Positions 8,794-18,971 of a stretch of 64,000 bases of DNA are shown piece by piece; positions within the stretch are counted from its first letter, which is position 1; every line of letters starts with the position of its first letter. Below the pieces are notes generated by a model. That model did no database searches. It was not told the DNA's origin and saw only the letters and a program-made list of their open reading frames with translations. Source of the DNA: Nitrosopumilus sp. (GTDB lineage Archaea; Thermoproteota; Nitrososphaeria; Nitrososphaerales; Nitrosopumilaceae); the NCBI GenBank assembly GCA_029862745.1, contig JAOTWS010000002.1, positions 1 to 64,000 of the forward strand, given 5' to 3'. The position numbers and the translations under genes are program-made.

Positions 8794-9723
8794 TTAAAAA
8801 CCATTCTCGTTTAGTATCAAGCCTAACAAAGCAGCACGAGTATGTTTTCCATATTCAGCTTGTTCAAAATATTTGGCATTTTTTGTTTTATCAACATCAG
8901 CAGAAATTTCATCTATTCTTGGAAGAGGATGTAAAATTATTGAATCATCTTTCATTTGTTTTAGTAAATCTAATCCGACAACATAACTTCCTTTTACTTT
9001 TAGATATTCTTCTTCATCTGGAAATCGCTCTTTTTGAATTCTTGTTACATAAAGAACATCAAGTTCATCAATGTGATCTTCAATATTTGGAGATTCAATA
9101 AAGTCTAATCTCTTTTTGATTTCATAAGTTGAATCAGATCTAATTCTAAGGGATTCAGGAGAAATTAGACGCACATCAACATCATAATTTCCAAGTCCAT
9201 ATAATAGAGAATAAACAGTTCGTCCATACTTTAGATCACCTACAATCCCAATCTTTATACCATCAATCTTTTTTTTTTCTTTTCTAATTGTAAATAGATC
9301 TTGAATTGCTTGTGTAGGATGTTCTTCTGTACCACTACCTGCATTGACAAGTGGTTTTTCTGAAATTTCTGATGCAAACCTACTTGAACCATCTAAAGGA
9401 TGGCGTAAAACTAGAGCATCTGAATAAATCGACATGATTCGTACAGTGTCTGCAAGACTTTCGCCTTTTTGAGTTGATGATGAGGAGATATCAGAAATTC
9501 CTAATGAATTTCCACCAATTGATGCCATAGCAGATTCAAAACTAAGTCTAGTTCGTGTACTTGGTTCATAAAACAAATAACCTAAAGTTTTACCTTTACA
9601 AATTTCTCTTCTATCTGTTAAATTTAGTTGAATGATTTTATCTGTCGATGTAAAGATTTTTTCAAGTTTTTCTTTGTTAAAGTCTTTAATTGAGATAATG
9701 TCTTTTTGATAGAACTCGTTCAT
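8794..9723 (-). CDS. pyrB: Aspartate carbamoyltransferase catalytic subunit
   Basis: 309 residues, the usual length. It joins carbamoyl phosphate to aspartate, the first committed step of pyrimidine synthesis. The carbamoyl-phosphate motif YEPSTRTRLSFESA (about 52-65), HPTQAIQDL and HPLPRIDEIS are present. The regulatory chain is encoded divergently at 9765, although the pair is usually one operon. A TATA-like TTTGTATAG on the minus strand (9748-9756) is about 29 bp before the ATG. Confidence 0.96.
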   Translation of the reverse strand: MNEFYQKDIISIKDFNKEKLEKIFTSTDKIIQLNLTDRREICKGKTLGYLFYEPSTRTRLSFESAMASIGGNSLGISDISSSSTQKGESLADTVRIMSIYSDALVLRHPLDGSSRFASEISEKPLVNAGSGTEEHPTQAIQDLFTIRKEKKKIDGIKIGIVGDLKYGRTVYSLLYGLGNYDVDVRLISPESLRIRSDSTYEIKKRLDFIESPNIEDHIDELDVLYVTRIQKERFPDEEEYLKVKGSYVVGLDLLKQMKDDSIILHPLPRIDEISADVDKTKNAKYFEQAEYGKHTRAALLGLILNENGF

Positions 9724-9730
9724 TCTTTCA

Positions 9731-9756
9731 ATAATATATACAGGTGACTATACAAA
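9731..9756. promoter_or_regulatory. Shared pyrB/pyrI divergent promoter
   Basis: Plus-strand ATAATATATA (9731-9740) is centred about 29 bp before the ATG at 9765, and a minus-strand TATA-like TTTGTATAG (9748-9756) is about 29 bp before the pyrB ATG at 9723. The two core promoters interleave within 42 bp, so one bound complex should exclude the other. Confidence 0.5.
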
Positions 9757-9764
9757 GTATTCTG

Positions 9765-10226
9765 ATGGAACAGTCCGACCTAATGGTTCGACGAATTAAG
9801 GAAGGAACTGTAATTGATCATATTGATGAAGGTAAGGGTATTCAGGTACTTAATGCATTAAGAATAGATGGGAAAGACGGTAGTTTAATTACCATTGCCT
9901 TGAATGTACCAAGTGGAAAATTTAAGAAAAAAGATATTATCAAGGTAGAAAATAAGTTTCTAAAAGATGATGATACAAACAAGCTTGCAGTCATTGCCCC
10001 AAAAGCAACAATTAACATGATAAAAGAATACAAACTTGTTGAAAAACGAAGAGTTTCATTACCAAATGAGATAGATAGGATATTCCGATGTTCTAATCCA
10101 GATTGTATTACAAACAGTACAGAATATATTGAATCAGTTATGGATGTGATTGATAAAGAAGGGAGAGTTCTCAAGTGCAGATACTGCGCCAGAGTTTTAG
10201 ATGTAAACAAGCTAAAATATAATTAA
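9765..10226 (+). CDS. pyrI: Aspartate carbamoyltransferase regulatory subunit
   Basis: 153 residues from the ATG at 9765, exactly the length of bacterial PyrI; a GTG at 9744 would add seven residues but leaves only 20 bp to pyrB and disagrees with the TATA box. The N-terminal allosteric domain (about 1-100) binds nucleotides. The C-terminal zinc domain has four cysteines in CSNPDCI and CRYCAR that contact the catalytic chain. It makes the enzyme responsive to end-product nucleotides. Confidence 0.94.
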   Translation: MEQSDLMVRRIKEGTVIDHIDEGKGIQVLNALRIDGKDGSLITIALNVPSGKFKKKDIIKVENKFLKDDDTNKLAVIAPKATINMIKEYKLVEKRRVSLPNEIDRIFRCSNPDCITNSTEYIESVMDVIDKEGRVLKCRYCARVLDVNKLKYN

Positions 10227-10260
10227 AAAACCTAAAAATTTGAAAAAGATATTGTAAGGA

Positions 10261-10566
10261 CTATTGTCCTAAGATGATAAACATCATAACTATACCATAG
10301 ATTGCGATTGATTCGACCATACCTACGAAGATGAATACCTTAGACTGTAAAGCTGGGTTCTCACTAATGACTGCAAGACCTGCTGCACCTACTTGACCAA
10401 GACCTATTCCTGCTCCTCCTGCTGCAATACCAAATGCTAAACCAGCACCGAGAAGTTTCATAGAGTCACCACTAGATGCAGAATCTTCTTGTGCAAATGC
10501 AATTCCAGTTGAACCTAGAATTGAAATTGCTGATGCTGCCAAAAGTAACATGACGATAGTTTTCAT
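10261..10566 (-). CDS. atpK: A-type ATP synthase subunit K (membrane ring)
   Basis: 101 residues. A cleavable-looking signal segment (1-26) precedes two membrane helices of a proteolipid ring subunit (about 35-65 and 75-100). Glu85 in VGMVESIAIYG is the expected ion-carrying carboxylate. The helical pair is rich in Gly and Ala as in other c-ring proteins. It is last in the E-A-B-D-ORF-K operon. Confidence 0.92.
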   Translation of the reverse strand: MKTIVMLLLAASAISILGSTGIAFAQEDSASSGDSMKLLGAGLAFGIAAGGAGIGLGQVGAAGLAVISENPALQSKVFIFVGMVESIAIYGIVMMFIILGQ

Positions 10567-10618
10567 TTACGTTCAGACTCCATTGGGTCCATATTTAAAT
10601 CATGATGAGATATTTGAC

Positions 10619-10750
10619 TCAAACTCGATCTAGTGTTTTCTTTTTGAATGATTTTAGATCGTCTTTAATGGAATTTACAAAATCTTCATAGTTTACATCT
10701 AATTCTTTCTTAGAATTTTCAAGTAATTTTTTTATTTCTTCTTTTGCCAT
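10619..10750 (-). CDS. 43-aa helical microprotein inside the ATP synthase operon
   Basis: An ATG 2 bp after the subunit D stop opens a 43-codon frame beginning MAKEEIKKLLENSKKELDV and ending in TGA. The peptide is strongly charged, Lys/Glu-rich and predicted helical with no membrane segment. Position between atpD and atpK and the tight spacing suggest a small stalk or assembly factor of the ATP synthase. I do not recognise a family; subunit F would be about twice as long, so this is not a normal F. Confidence 0.6.
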   Translation of the reverse strand: MAKEEIKKLLENSKKELDVNYEDFVNSIKDDLKSFKKKTLDRV

Positions 10751-10752
10751 TA

Positions 10753-11382
10753 TCATCTACTTTCCATCTTTGCCTTGACTTTTTTTAACTTTGCGAATTC
10801 TTCTCTTTCTCTTTCTTCAAGAGTAGAGAGAATAAATCTAATATTATCTTTGTATTGAGGAATAATGACATTTTCAAGCGCATTTAGTAATTTTTGCGTT
10901 TTTTCTAATGCTTTTGCAAGACTAAAAATGGAATTTTCATATTCTGCTGCTTTACAAATTTTTGGCATCAATTCTTTGATTTGTTTTGCTGCTCTATCAA
11001 TTGAAGAATTTGTATCTGCAAATCCATAAGGCATTGATTTTGTATCTTTTTCTGTAACAGTAAGTGCAGGGATTTTAACATCAACAACTCTTCTCACATG
11101 AACTTCTACTTCCATTACAGGTGGAGTAGACTCTGCTACAGAGTCAACAGTATTGGTTCCTAATGCCAAATATGCTTCGTTAACTGATGTGTAAATATCT
11201 TGTAATGGTTCCCATATTCCACCTCTTGCTTTAGATGCTTCTTGAATCATCTCTTCAATATTTTTTAAGAGAACTTTACGTTTATCATCTAAAATTTGCT
11301 GAACCATTACAGCAATTTGAGTAGATTTTTTATATTTAAAAAGTTCAATTTTTGTTGCTGCAACGTTTTGTCCAAATGACAT
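10753..11382 (-). CDS. atpD: A-type ATP synthase subunit D
   Basis: 209 residues with the long N- and C-terminal coiled coils of the central shaft subunit D (start SFGQNVAATKIELFKYKK; end EEREREEFAKLKKVKAKMESR-like basic helix). The shaft couples rotation of the membrane ring to the A3B3 head. It begins 4 bp after atpB. Confidence 0.92.
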   Translation of the reverse strand: MSFGQNVAATKIELFKYKKSTQIAVMVQQILDDKRKVLLKNIEEMIQEASKARGGIWEPLQDIYTSVNEAYLALGTNTVDSVAESTPPVMEVEVHVRRVVDVKIPALTVTEKDTKSMPYGFADTNSSIDRAAKQIKELMPKICKAAEYENSIFSLAKALEKTQKLLNALENVIIPQYKDNIRFILSTLEEREREEFAKLKKVKAKMESR

Positions 11383-11386
11383 TTAG

Positions 11387-12772
11387 TTATTCTTCCTTGT
11401 AATACTGTTCTACGTACTTGTCTTTAATTTTAGTAATCTCATTCTTTGGTAATTTTGATACAATCTTCCACATAAGTGCAAGTGTTTCTTCAATAGTTCT
11501 GTTCTCATCAGTTGCTTGTGTAAGGAATTCTTTTTCAAAGGTATCACCTACATCCATGTATTTGAGGTCAATTTCAGTTAGTCCTGCTTTACCTACAATA
11601 CCTGCTAGTGCTCTTACTTCTTGTGCTCTAGAATATGCATCATAAACTTGATTAGAAACTTCACTATGATCTTCTCTAGTACTTCCTTTACCAATTCCGT
11701 CTTTCATCAGTCTACTAAGACTCATCAAAATATTGATTGGTGGATAAACTCCTTGCCTGAATAAATCTCTACCAACTACTATTTGTCCTTCTGTAATGTA
11801 ACCAGTAAGGTCAGGAATTGGGTGTGTAATATCATCAGATGGCATTGATAAAATTGGAACTTGTGTAACACTTCCTTTTCTTCCATTGAGTTTTCCTGCT
11901 CTTTCATAAAGTGTTGAAAGGTCAGTGTAAAGATAACCAGGATATCCTTTTCTTCCAGGAACTTCTTCTCTAGCTGCACTAATCTCTCTTAATGCTTCTG
12001 CATAATTTGTCATGTCAGTAATTACAACTAGAACGTGCATTCCTAATTCAAATGCCAAATATTCTGCTACAGTTAATGCTACACGTGGTGTAATGATTCT
12101 TTCAATTGCAGGATCATCTGCTGTATTAAGGAATAGAACACTTCTTTTGAGTGCACCGGATTCTTCAAGACTTCGTCTGAAATATTCTGCTTCACTGTAC
12201 TGCACACCAATTGCTGCAAATACTACAGCAAAATCATCTTGTGTTCCAACAACACTTGCTTGTCTTGCGATTTGTGCTGCCAAAAGATTGTGAGACATAC
12301 CAGAACCAGAAAAGATTGGAAGTTTTTGTCCTCTAACTAGAGTCATCAATCCATCAATTACAGATACACCAGTTTGAATGAAATCCTTTGGATATTCACG
12401 TTGTTCTGGATTCATTGGTTCTCCGTTAATATCTACAAATTTATCAGCAATTGGATCTGGCAGTCCATCTTTTGGTCTTCCTAGCCCATCAAAAACTCTG
12501 CCAAGTACTTCTTTTGATACTGGCATTTCCATAACTTTACCTACAAATTTTGCGCTAGTTCCAGAGATTGATAATCCAGTTGTTCCCTCAAAGACTTGAA
12601 CAATTGCTTTACCGTTTCCTACTTCTAGAACTTTACCTAATCTTCTTTCCCCTTCAGTAGTTTCAATTTCAACGAGTTCATCAAATGCTGCATTTTCAAC
12701 ATCATCTACAACAACTAGAGGGCCCTTGATTTCTGCAATCTTACTGTATTGAACTCCACCTTCTGCCGTCAA
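11387..12772 (-). CDS. atpB: A-type ATP synthase subunit B
   Basis: 461 residues, the normal length for the non-catalytic nucleotide-binding subunit. The degenerate P-loop region FSGSGMSHN replaces a true Walker A, as is usual in subunit B. The family segment [17 protein letters not shown] and the Arg-finger region [11 protein letters not shown] are present. It overlaps atpA by 4 bp. Confidence 0.96.
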   Translation of the reverse strand: MTAEGGVQYSKIAEIKGPLVVVDDVENAAFDELVEIETTEGERRLGKVLEVGNGKAIVQVFEGTTGLSISGTSAKFVGKVMEMPVSKEVLGRVFDGLGRPKDGLPDPIADKFVDINGEPMNPEQREYPKDFIQTGVSVIDGLMTLVRGQKLPIFSGSGMSHNLLAAQIARQASVVGTQDDFAVVFAAIGVQYSEAEYFRRSLEESGALKRSVLFLNTADDPAIERIITPRVALTVAEYLAFELGMHVLVVITDMTNYAEALREISAAREEVPGRKGYPGYLYTDLSTLYERAGKLNGRKGSVTQVPILSMPSDDITHPIPDLTGYITEGQIVVGRDLFRQGVYPPINILMSLSRLMKDGIGKGSTREDHSEVSNQVYDAYSRAQEVRALAGIVGKAGLTEIDLKYMDVGDTFEKEFLTQATDENRTIEETLALMWKIVSKLPKNEITKIKDKYVEQYYKEE

Positions 12773-14547
12773 TTTGATACTTTCACTCCTGAAATTGACT
12801 TGAATTGTTCTTGCATATCTTTATCTAATTGATCAAGTTTTGGCATCTCATCATCTTTTACATCCATTCTTGCTTTGAGCAAACTGCTTACTATACCTAG
12901 TTCTCGTATGTCAGATAATGCTGCACCGTCTTTTAGTGCTTGTTGTCCCTTATTGTAAAAATCAACACATAATTTCATTAATTTAAATTGTTTTTCTGGA
13001 CTACAATAAGTATCAACATCATCAAAGGAGTTTTGTTGTAATAAAGCAATCTTTACCATTCTTGCAACCTCAAGAATCAATTTTTCTTCATCTGGTAAGG
13101 CTTCAGGACCTAAGAGTCTGACAATTTCTTTTAATGTATCTTCTCTTTGTAAAATACCATAAGTTTCACTTCTAATGCTAAACCAATTTTCATTAATGTT
13201 TTCACTCCACCATTTTGCGATATCTGCAAGATAGCCAGAATAGCTGTTCATCCAATTGATTGATGGGTAATGTCTAGAGTATGCAAGTTTTGCATCCAAA
13301 GCCCAGAAAGTTTTGATAAATCTCATTGTGTGAGTTGTGACTGGTTCCGTAAAATCACCACCTGATGGAGATACAGCACCAATCAAAGTAACTGAACCGT
13401 CACGTTCTGGACTACCAGTTGCTTGAACACGACCTGCCCTTTCATAAAATTCTGCTAATCTTGATGCGAGATATGATGGATATCCTTCTTCTGCAGGCAT
13501 CTCTTCTAATCTACCACTCATTTCTCTGAGTGATTCAGCCCACCTACTTGTTGAATCTGCTACAAGTACAACGTCTTTACCCATATCTCTATAATATTCA
13601 GCAATTGTAACACCAGTGTAGATACTTGCTTCTCTTGCTGCTACTGGCATGTTACTAGTATTTGCTACAAGGACAGTTCTATCCATCAATGGTTTTCCAC
13701 TACGTGGATCTTTGAGATGGGGAAATTCAACTAATACTTCAGTCATTTCATTTCCTCTTTCGCCACAACCAATGTAAACAACAACTTGAGAATCAGCCCA
13801 TTTTGCAATTTGGTGTAATGTTACAGTCTTTCCTGTTCCAAATGCTCCAGGAATTGAACCAGTTCCTCCTTTTGCAATTGGGAAGAATGTGTCAATAACA
13901 CGTTGGCCAGTTAAGAGTGGAACAGTTGGATCATATCTCTTATTGTAAGGACGTGGTTTTCGTACAGGCCATCTATGATACATTTTGAGTGGAATTGATT
14001 GTCCATCTTTCTCAGTAGTAGCTAGTACAGTTTCTAAATCATAATCTCCTTCAGATACAAGGTTTGAGATAACTCCACCTGGATGATCTGGTGGAACCAT
14101 AATAGAGTGTTCGATAAGATCCGTTTCTTGAACAGTTCCAATGATATTTCCTGCATTAACTTCATCTCCGTTACTTGAAGTAGGAACAAAATGATATTTT
14201 TTTGTCATGTCTACAGCAGTAGTTGTGATACCCCTTCCGATGAAAGAACCAGATGCTTTTGATAATTCTCTCAGTGGTCTTTGAATTCCATCATAAAGTT
14301 GTCCAATAATTCCAGGACCTAATAATACACTAAGTGGGTTTCCGGTACCTATTACAGGTTCACCTGGTTTAAGACCACTTGTTGATTCGTATACTTGAAT
14401 AAATGCGACATCTCCTGTAAGTCTAATAACTTCACCTACTAATTTTGAATTTCCTACAGTTACAGTTTCATACATTTTTGCATCAGACATGCCGTCTGCT
14501 CTTACAGCTGGGCCACTTACCCAAACAATTCTACCTTGAGCTGCCAT
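12769..14547 (-). CDS. atpA: A-type ATP synthase catalytic subunit A
   Basis: 592 residues, usual for the catalytic subunit. Walker A GAFGTGKT is at 234-241, with the catalytic GERGNEM segment after it. The A-type-specific non-homologous insert lies between about 110 and 200. No intein is present, unlike some archaeal AtpA proteins. It sits 3 bp after atpE in the operon. Confidence 0.97.
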   Translation of the reverse strand: MAAQGRIVWVSGPAVRADGMSDAKMYETVTVGNSKLVGEVIRLTGDVAFIQVYESTSGLKPGEPVIGTGNPLSVLLGPGIIGQLYDGIQRPLRELSKASGSFIGRGITTTAVDMTKKYHFVPTSSNGDEVNAGNIIGTVQETDLIEHSIMVPPDHPGGVISNLVSEGDYDLETVLATTEKDGQSIPLKMYHRWPVRKPRPYNKRYDPTVPLLTGQRVIDTFFPIAKGGTGSIPGAFGTGKTVTLHQIAKWADSQVVVYIGCGERGNEMTEVLVEFPHLKDPRSGKPLMDRTVLVANTSNMPVAAREASIYTGVTIAEYYRDMGKDVVLVADSTSRWAESLREMSGRLEEMPAEEGYPSYLASRLAEFYERAGRVQATGSPERDGSVTLIGAVSPSGGDFTEPVTTHTMRFIKTFWALDAKLAYSRHYPSINWMNSYSGYLADIAKWWSENINENWFSIRSETYGILQREDTLKEIVRLLGPEALPDEEKLILEVARMVKIALLQQNSFDDVDTYCSPEKQFKLMKLCVDFYNKGQQALKDGAALSDIRELGIVSSLLKARMDVKDDEMPKLDQLDKDMQEQFKSISGVKVSN

Positions 14548-14550
14548 TTT

Positions 14551-15150
14551 TTAATTTCCCACTCCGAATTTTGCTGCAATTTCTTTCCTTATTAAAGGCT
14601 TCAGACGTTCAATTCTTGCGTCGATCGTATTATCAAATGTCATTGCACCATCTTTAGATTTTACTTTAATTCCTCCAAGACAATTAATTGTTGTAGATGA
14701 CAATTCAGCTCCTGAAAATTGAGATAATGCCTGCTGGACAACATCTTTGTCTTTTGCATTTGTAGAAATTGAAATTTCTGAAGTACCCAAAATTTGAATT
14801 ACCTCTTTAATTAAAGTCTTAATCAAGTTTGAATAATCATCACTGCGATCAGTATTTGCAATTTGGTCCAATGCTGTAGAAAATACCCTATCAACTGCTT
14901 CCTCTAATGCTAAAAGTTGTTTATTTCTGGCTTCAATGTCTGAGCTTCCTGTGATCTGTTTTCCAATTTTATCAGCCTCTTTTTTGGCATCAGAAATAAT
15001 TTTATTGTATTCACTCTCTAATTTTGGAATAGCAGCATCTAGATTTTGTTGTGAATCATCTAGTGCTAATTTTATGTTAGAAATGATATTTTTTTCAGTA
15101 TTTATTAGAATTTTGTCAATTGTACTTTCTAATGCGGAATTAGATGCCAA
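14551..15150 (-). CDS. atpE: A-type ATP synthase subunit E
   Basis: 199 residues from a TTG start; a long N-terminal helix rich in Lys, Glu and Asp (about 1-95) and a globular C-terminal domain match the peripheral stalk subunit E. It leads the operon. A TATA-like TTAAAATCC on the minus strand (about 15172-15180) is about 26 bp before the start. Confidence 0.85.
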   Translation of the reverse strand: MASNSALESTIDKILINTEKNIISNIKLALDDSQQNLDAAIPKLESEYNKIISDAKKEADKIGKQITGSSDIEARNKQLLALEEAVDRVFSTALDQIANTDRSDDYSNLIKTLIKEVIQILGTSEISISTNAKDKDVVQQALSQFSGAELSSTTINCLGGIKVKSKDGAMTFDNTIDARIERLKPLIRKEIAAKFGVGN

Positions 15151-15237
15151 TAGGTGCAGTTGACTTATAACGGATTTTAATGTTTGGGATGGAAATCAGA
15201 AAGATATTAAACTCAATAAAAATATCAAAAATTTGTC

Positions 15238-17337
15238 TTGGGAACAGCCGATCTAAAATTAGGAACCATAATTTTACCAAGAAATGAGTCTCCAAGAGCA
15301 ATTTCAAGATTAACCGAATTTGAGTGGTATCATAAAATTGATTCTGCTAATGATCTGGTAACTCCTGAAATTGATGATCTTTTATTAAAAGCACAACAGA
15401 CTTTCCAGTCAATCGACGATGTGGTCAAAGGAATGGGAATTCCTCTAGAGGTAGGAATTATGGAGATATTATTCAAAGGAACTGTGATTAAGAAAAAAGA
15501 TTATGAAATTAATGAAATAGAAGAGATGGTAGAGCAATTAAGCAAAGAGGCTCCTTCCATTATCGATGAGCCAGCAAAATTATTACGAGATGCCGCTGAT
15601 ACTAGACTATCAATTGAAGAGTACAAGGCACTCAAAGATACATTAGAAATAATTAGAAAAATGAAGATAGATCTTTCTGGATTTGGGTTAATGAGATATT
15701 TTTTTGCAAATCTCTTTGTAATTAATTCTGCAGACTTTGATGAGATTAGTCGTTCCCTTGAGGATGTTACAATTTACAAATATGATTTAGAAAATAAGGA
15801 AAAATCAGCAATTTTGGTAATTTCTGGTACCGAGGATTCTGAGAAAGTTCTAAAAGTATTAAGAAGTTTTAATTCAACTACTTTTAAAATTCCAGAAGGA
15901 TTTCCACAAATTCCAAGTGAAGCTTATGCACTTGCAGAAGCAAAAATCAAAGAATTAATTATAAAACAAGCAGCAATTAAAAAACAATTATCGGGATTAA
16001 CAAAGAAGATCAGACGAGATATTCTTTCTATTCATGAAAAAGCACAAGTTGCAAAAGACGTACTTGAGACTCTAAGAAAACCTGGAGGAACAAAGAATTT
16101 TGCAGTAATTCAAGGCTTTATTCCAAAAAAAATGGAATCTAAATTTACTAATGTTACAAAACAATGGATGTCAGTTGTAGAGGACATAACAGATCCTAAA
16201 TTAAAAGATGAAATTCCAACATTATTTGATAATAAAAAATTCGTTAAAACTTTTGAAGTAATCACAAAAAGTCAGGGAATTCCGAAGTCTGGAGAACCAG
16301 ATCCAACACCTATGATTGCTTTGATGTGGCCAATTTTTTATGGATTGATGTTTGCTGACATGGGTCATGGGTTATTACTAATGGGATTAGGCTTATTATT
16401 CAAATTCAAAGGACAGGGAGAACTTTCTAGGTGGGGAATGCTTATTGCAATTTCTGGTGCCTCAGCAGCTATAGCTGGTGTAGGTGCAGGAGAAGCGTTT
16501 GGATATCATCTTGACCATATGGGTCCATTTGAAGGGTTATTGGAAGAAGGAGGAGCACTGCATTCAGTTAGTTGGATAGTAGGTATTCTCAGTGTTGCCG
16601 AATTAACATTTGAACAAGTAATCAACATTCTCAAAGTTTCATTATTCATTGGAATTATACATCTAGTTTGGGCAATGACTTTACGTGTAATCAGATTACT
16701 AAAAGAAGGTCATAAACTAGTAGTATTTACCGAAGCAATTCCAAACATCACACTTTATGGTGGTATTGTAGTTATAATGATGTGTGCTATTGGCTCCCAA
16801 TATGATGTAATGAACATGTATTCCAGAGTTCACACGGAAGCTGTTCCTTGGGTAACTATGTTTCTTGGAGATTGGGCACAGGTTTGGATAATTACAAGAA
16901 TTGCAGTTGTAATTGTAATTGCATCAATGATCATAATGATGGTTGGAGGTGTAATACATGCAAAGAAACATCCAGAAGATGGAGCAGATCCGGCAAGTGT
17001 AATCATGGAGGTTTTGCTAGGAAAGACAGTTGAAAGTTTAGCGCATACAATTAGTTATGCTCGACTTGGAATTATGTTGTTGGTACATGCGGCTCTATTG
17101 TTGACAGTAAACAATGCATTTTCATCTCTAGGAGGTGTTGAATCAGGCGGAGCAATAGCTATGATCATTGGTGGTAACTTAGGAATTATGATGATTGAAG
17201 GATTAATTGTGTATATTCAGTCTCTCAGATTACATTTGTATGAATTCTTTACAAAATGGTATGTAGGCGGTTCACAACCATTTAGACAAATTAGACCAGA
17301 ATTGATTTACAACCAATTCATTTGGAAGAAGAGTTAA
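15238..17337 (+). CDS. atpI: A-type ATP synthase subunit I (membrane stator)
   Basis: 699 residues from a TTG start. The N-terminal half (about 1-350) is cytoplasmic and helical, the stalk-holding part. The C-terminal half (about 365-690) has the membrane helices, with the family segments PIFYGLMFADMGHGL and LSYARLGIMLL-type (here ISYARLGIMLL) that carry the ion channel. It is divergent from the main operon over an 87-bp gap and is not co-transcribed with it. Confidence 0.93.
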   Translation: MGTADLKLGTIILPRNESPRAISRLTEFEWYHKIDSANDLVTPEIDDLLLKAQQTFQSIDDVVKGMGIPLEVGIMEILFKGTVIKKKDYEINEIEEMVEQLSKEAPSIIDEPAKLLRDAADTRLSIEEYKALKDTLEIIRKMKIDLSGFGLMRYFFANLFVINSADFDEISRSLEDVTIYKYDLENKEKSAILVISGTEDSEKVLKVLRSFNSTTFKIPEGFPQIPSEAYALAEAKIKELIIKQAAIKKQLSGLTKKIRRDILSIHEKAQVAKDVLETLRKPGGTKNFAVIQGFIPKKMESKFTNVTKQWMSVVEDITDPKLKDEIPTLFDNKKFVKTFEVITKSQGIPKSGEPDPTPMIALMWPIFYGLMFADMGHGLLLMGLGLLFKFKGQGELSRWGMLIAISGASAAIAGVGAGEAFGYHLDHMGPFEGLLEEGGALHSVSWIVGILSVAELTFEQVINILKVSLFIGIIHLVWAMTLRVIRLLKEGHKLVVFTEAIPNITLYGGIVVIMMCAIGSQYDVMNMYSRVHTEAVPWVTMFLGDWAQVWIITRIAVVIVIASMIIMMVGGVIHAKKHPEDGADPASVIMEVLLGKTVESLAHTISYARLGIMLLVHAALLLTVNNAFSSLGGVESGGAIAMIIGGNLGIMMIEGLIVYIQSLRLHLYEFFTKWYVGGSQPFRQIRPELIYNQFIWKKS

Positions 17338-17347
17338 AATTAAAAAA

Positions 17348-18124
17348 CTATTTTTCAACAGGAAGTTCTAATTTATTCCCCCATTCTCCCCAAGAACCTA
17401 GATAAACTCGAACATTTTTGAATCCTAGTTTTTTCAAAACTAGAAATGTATTGGCAGCTCTATATGCACCCTGACAATAAGTGATAATTTCAGAGTCTTT
17501 TGGATAGTTATATAATTTAGATAATTCATCATTATTTTTGAAGGTACCATCATCATTGATATTTTTGTTCCAATCAACATTAATTGAATTTGGAATATGA
17601 CCTGATTGAGCTGCGCGGATAATACTACCATCATATTCTTCAGGAGAACGAACATCAATGATTTTTACATTTTTTAGATTATCTTTAATATACGCAAATC
17701 CTGATATTATATTTGGGTTGATATTTCCTGAAAAAATAGATGGTTTAAAACCATTAGGTTTGATTTCAAGTGAAAGGTTTTCTTTTTTCCATTTTGATAT
17801 TCCACCATTTAACATTGATACATTTTCATGAGAAAAATACATCAACATCCAAACACCTCGTGCTGCAAGCATTCCAGAGACATTATCATAAAAGACAACT
17901 TTCTTTTCTGGTGTGACTCCTAGAAATGAAAGAAGTTTTTGTGTTTGATTATCAAAATTTTCAATTCCTTGTTTTGTTGTATCAATCCAATGAAATGCAA
18001 ATAGATCTAAATGAACAGCCCCAGGAATATGACCTTCAGAGTATTCTTTGAATGAACGAGTGTCAACGATAATCAGATCAGTATCAGTAAGAATTGAGTA
18101 AAGTTCTTCTACAGAAATCAACAT
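17348..18124 (-). CDS. Thiosulfate/mercaptopyruvate sulfurtransferase (double rhodanese)
   Basis: 258 residues with two rhodanese domains (about 1-125 and 130-258). The active-site loop CQGAYRAA in the second domain carries the catalytic Cys near 215; the first domain has no loop Cys and is structural. The segments VDTRSFKEYSEGHIPGAV and DVRSPEEYDG are the CH2A-type motifs. It transfers sulfane sulfur to a thiol or cyanide acceptor; the true substrate is not known. Confidence 0.9.
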   Translation of the reverse strand: MLISVEELYSILTDTDLIIVDTRSFKEYSEGHIPGAVHLDLFAFHWIDTTKQGIENFDNQTQKLLSFLGVTPEKKVVFYDNVSGMLAARGVWMLMYFSHENVSMLNGGISKWKKENLSLEIKPNGFKPSIFSGNINPNIISGFAYIKDNLKNVKIIDVRSPEEYDGSIIRAAQSGHIPNSINVDWNKNINDDGTFKNNDELSKLYNYPKDSEIITYCQGAYRAANTFLVLKKLGFKNVRVYLGSWGEWGNKLELPVEK

Positions 18125-18414
18125 GATTGAAGTAAATTAATGCAATCTAAATTGATTTGCACTAGATACCAAATAAAGAGAAGATGTATTATTTGATTTG
18201 TTGATATTCTCTATTGGGATATACCAAAATCACTGCTAACATTCTTTAGAAGCGGTTCTCATCTAGTAAACTATTGAACATCTAAATAATACATAATAAA
18301 TCAAAAAATTACATACACTAAATATTAGAATATTAAAGATATGTTTTTGATTATACTCACAATATAGATAAACAGTTATTCAAATTAAAAATTAAAAAAA
18401 TTTCTTGTTTGATA

Positions 18415-18759
18415 CTAAAGTGCTGATGAATCTGTCTTTTTACTGGCAATATTAACTACCTGATCAACATCTGTAACAATTACTATTCCATCACCACTCT
18501 TCCCAGTATATGCAGCTTGAGATATGGCTGAAATAACTTTTGAAACTTCAGAATCATCTACAACGGTCATGATAGAGTCCATAATATTATATTCAGCTCT
18601 AAACTGTGTTGTTCCTCTACCGCTTCGAAGCATAGGTCGCTCTCCAGAACCTTGACCTTTTATGCTTGTTACAGTTACGCCTTTTGCACCTGTAGATTTA
18701 ATTGCACTAACCACTTCAGATAGTTTATCACTCCTAACTATAGTTTCCAATCTTTTCAT
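18415..18759 (-). CDS. glnK: PII nitrogen regulatory protein (GlnK)
   Basis: 114 residues, PII family, start MKRLETIVRSDKLSEVVSAI and a C-terminal GDGIVIVTDVDQ segment. PII trimers read 2-oxoglutarate and ATP/ADP and plug Amt channels. The T-loop (about 36-56) has Phe53 (GTTQFRAEY) where enteric PII has the uridylylated Tyr51, so that modification is not possible. A TATA-like GTTAAAAAAG region lies about 25-30 bp upstream. It precedes amt in the window by 212 bp but has its own promoter and lies downstream of it on the same strand. Confidence 0.93.
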   Translation of the reverse strand: MKRLETIVRSDKLSEVVSAIKSTGAKGVTVTSIKGQGSGERPMLRSGRGTTQFRAEYNIMDSIMTVVDDSEVSKVISAISQAAYTGKSGDGIVIVTDVDQVVNIASKKTDSSAL

Positions 18760-18971
18760 GTTTCTGTTAATATTACGTTGTTAAAAAAGATATAGATAAC
18801 AAGTAGAATTTTAAAATAATTTTTTAAGACAGAGATTTTCAAATATCTCAAATCACAAACAAATCTAGAAATTAAAACAAGACAGTATTTTTTCTTATTG
18901 CTTCTCAATCTAGATAGAATATGTTAACATAGAAAACAATGAATATTACAAATTAATAATACCTTAATCTG

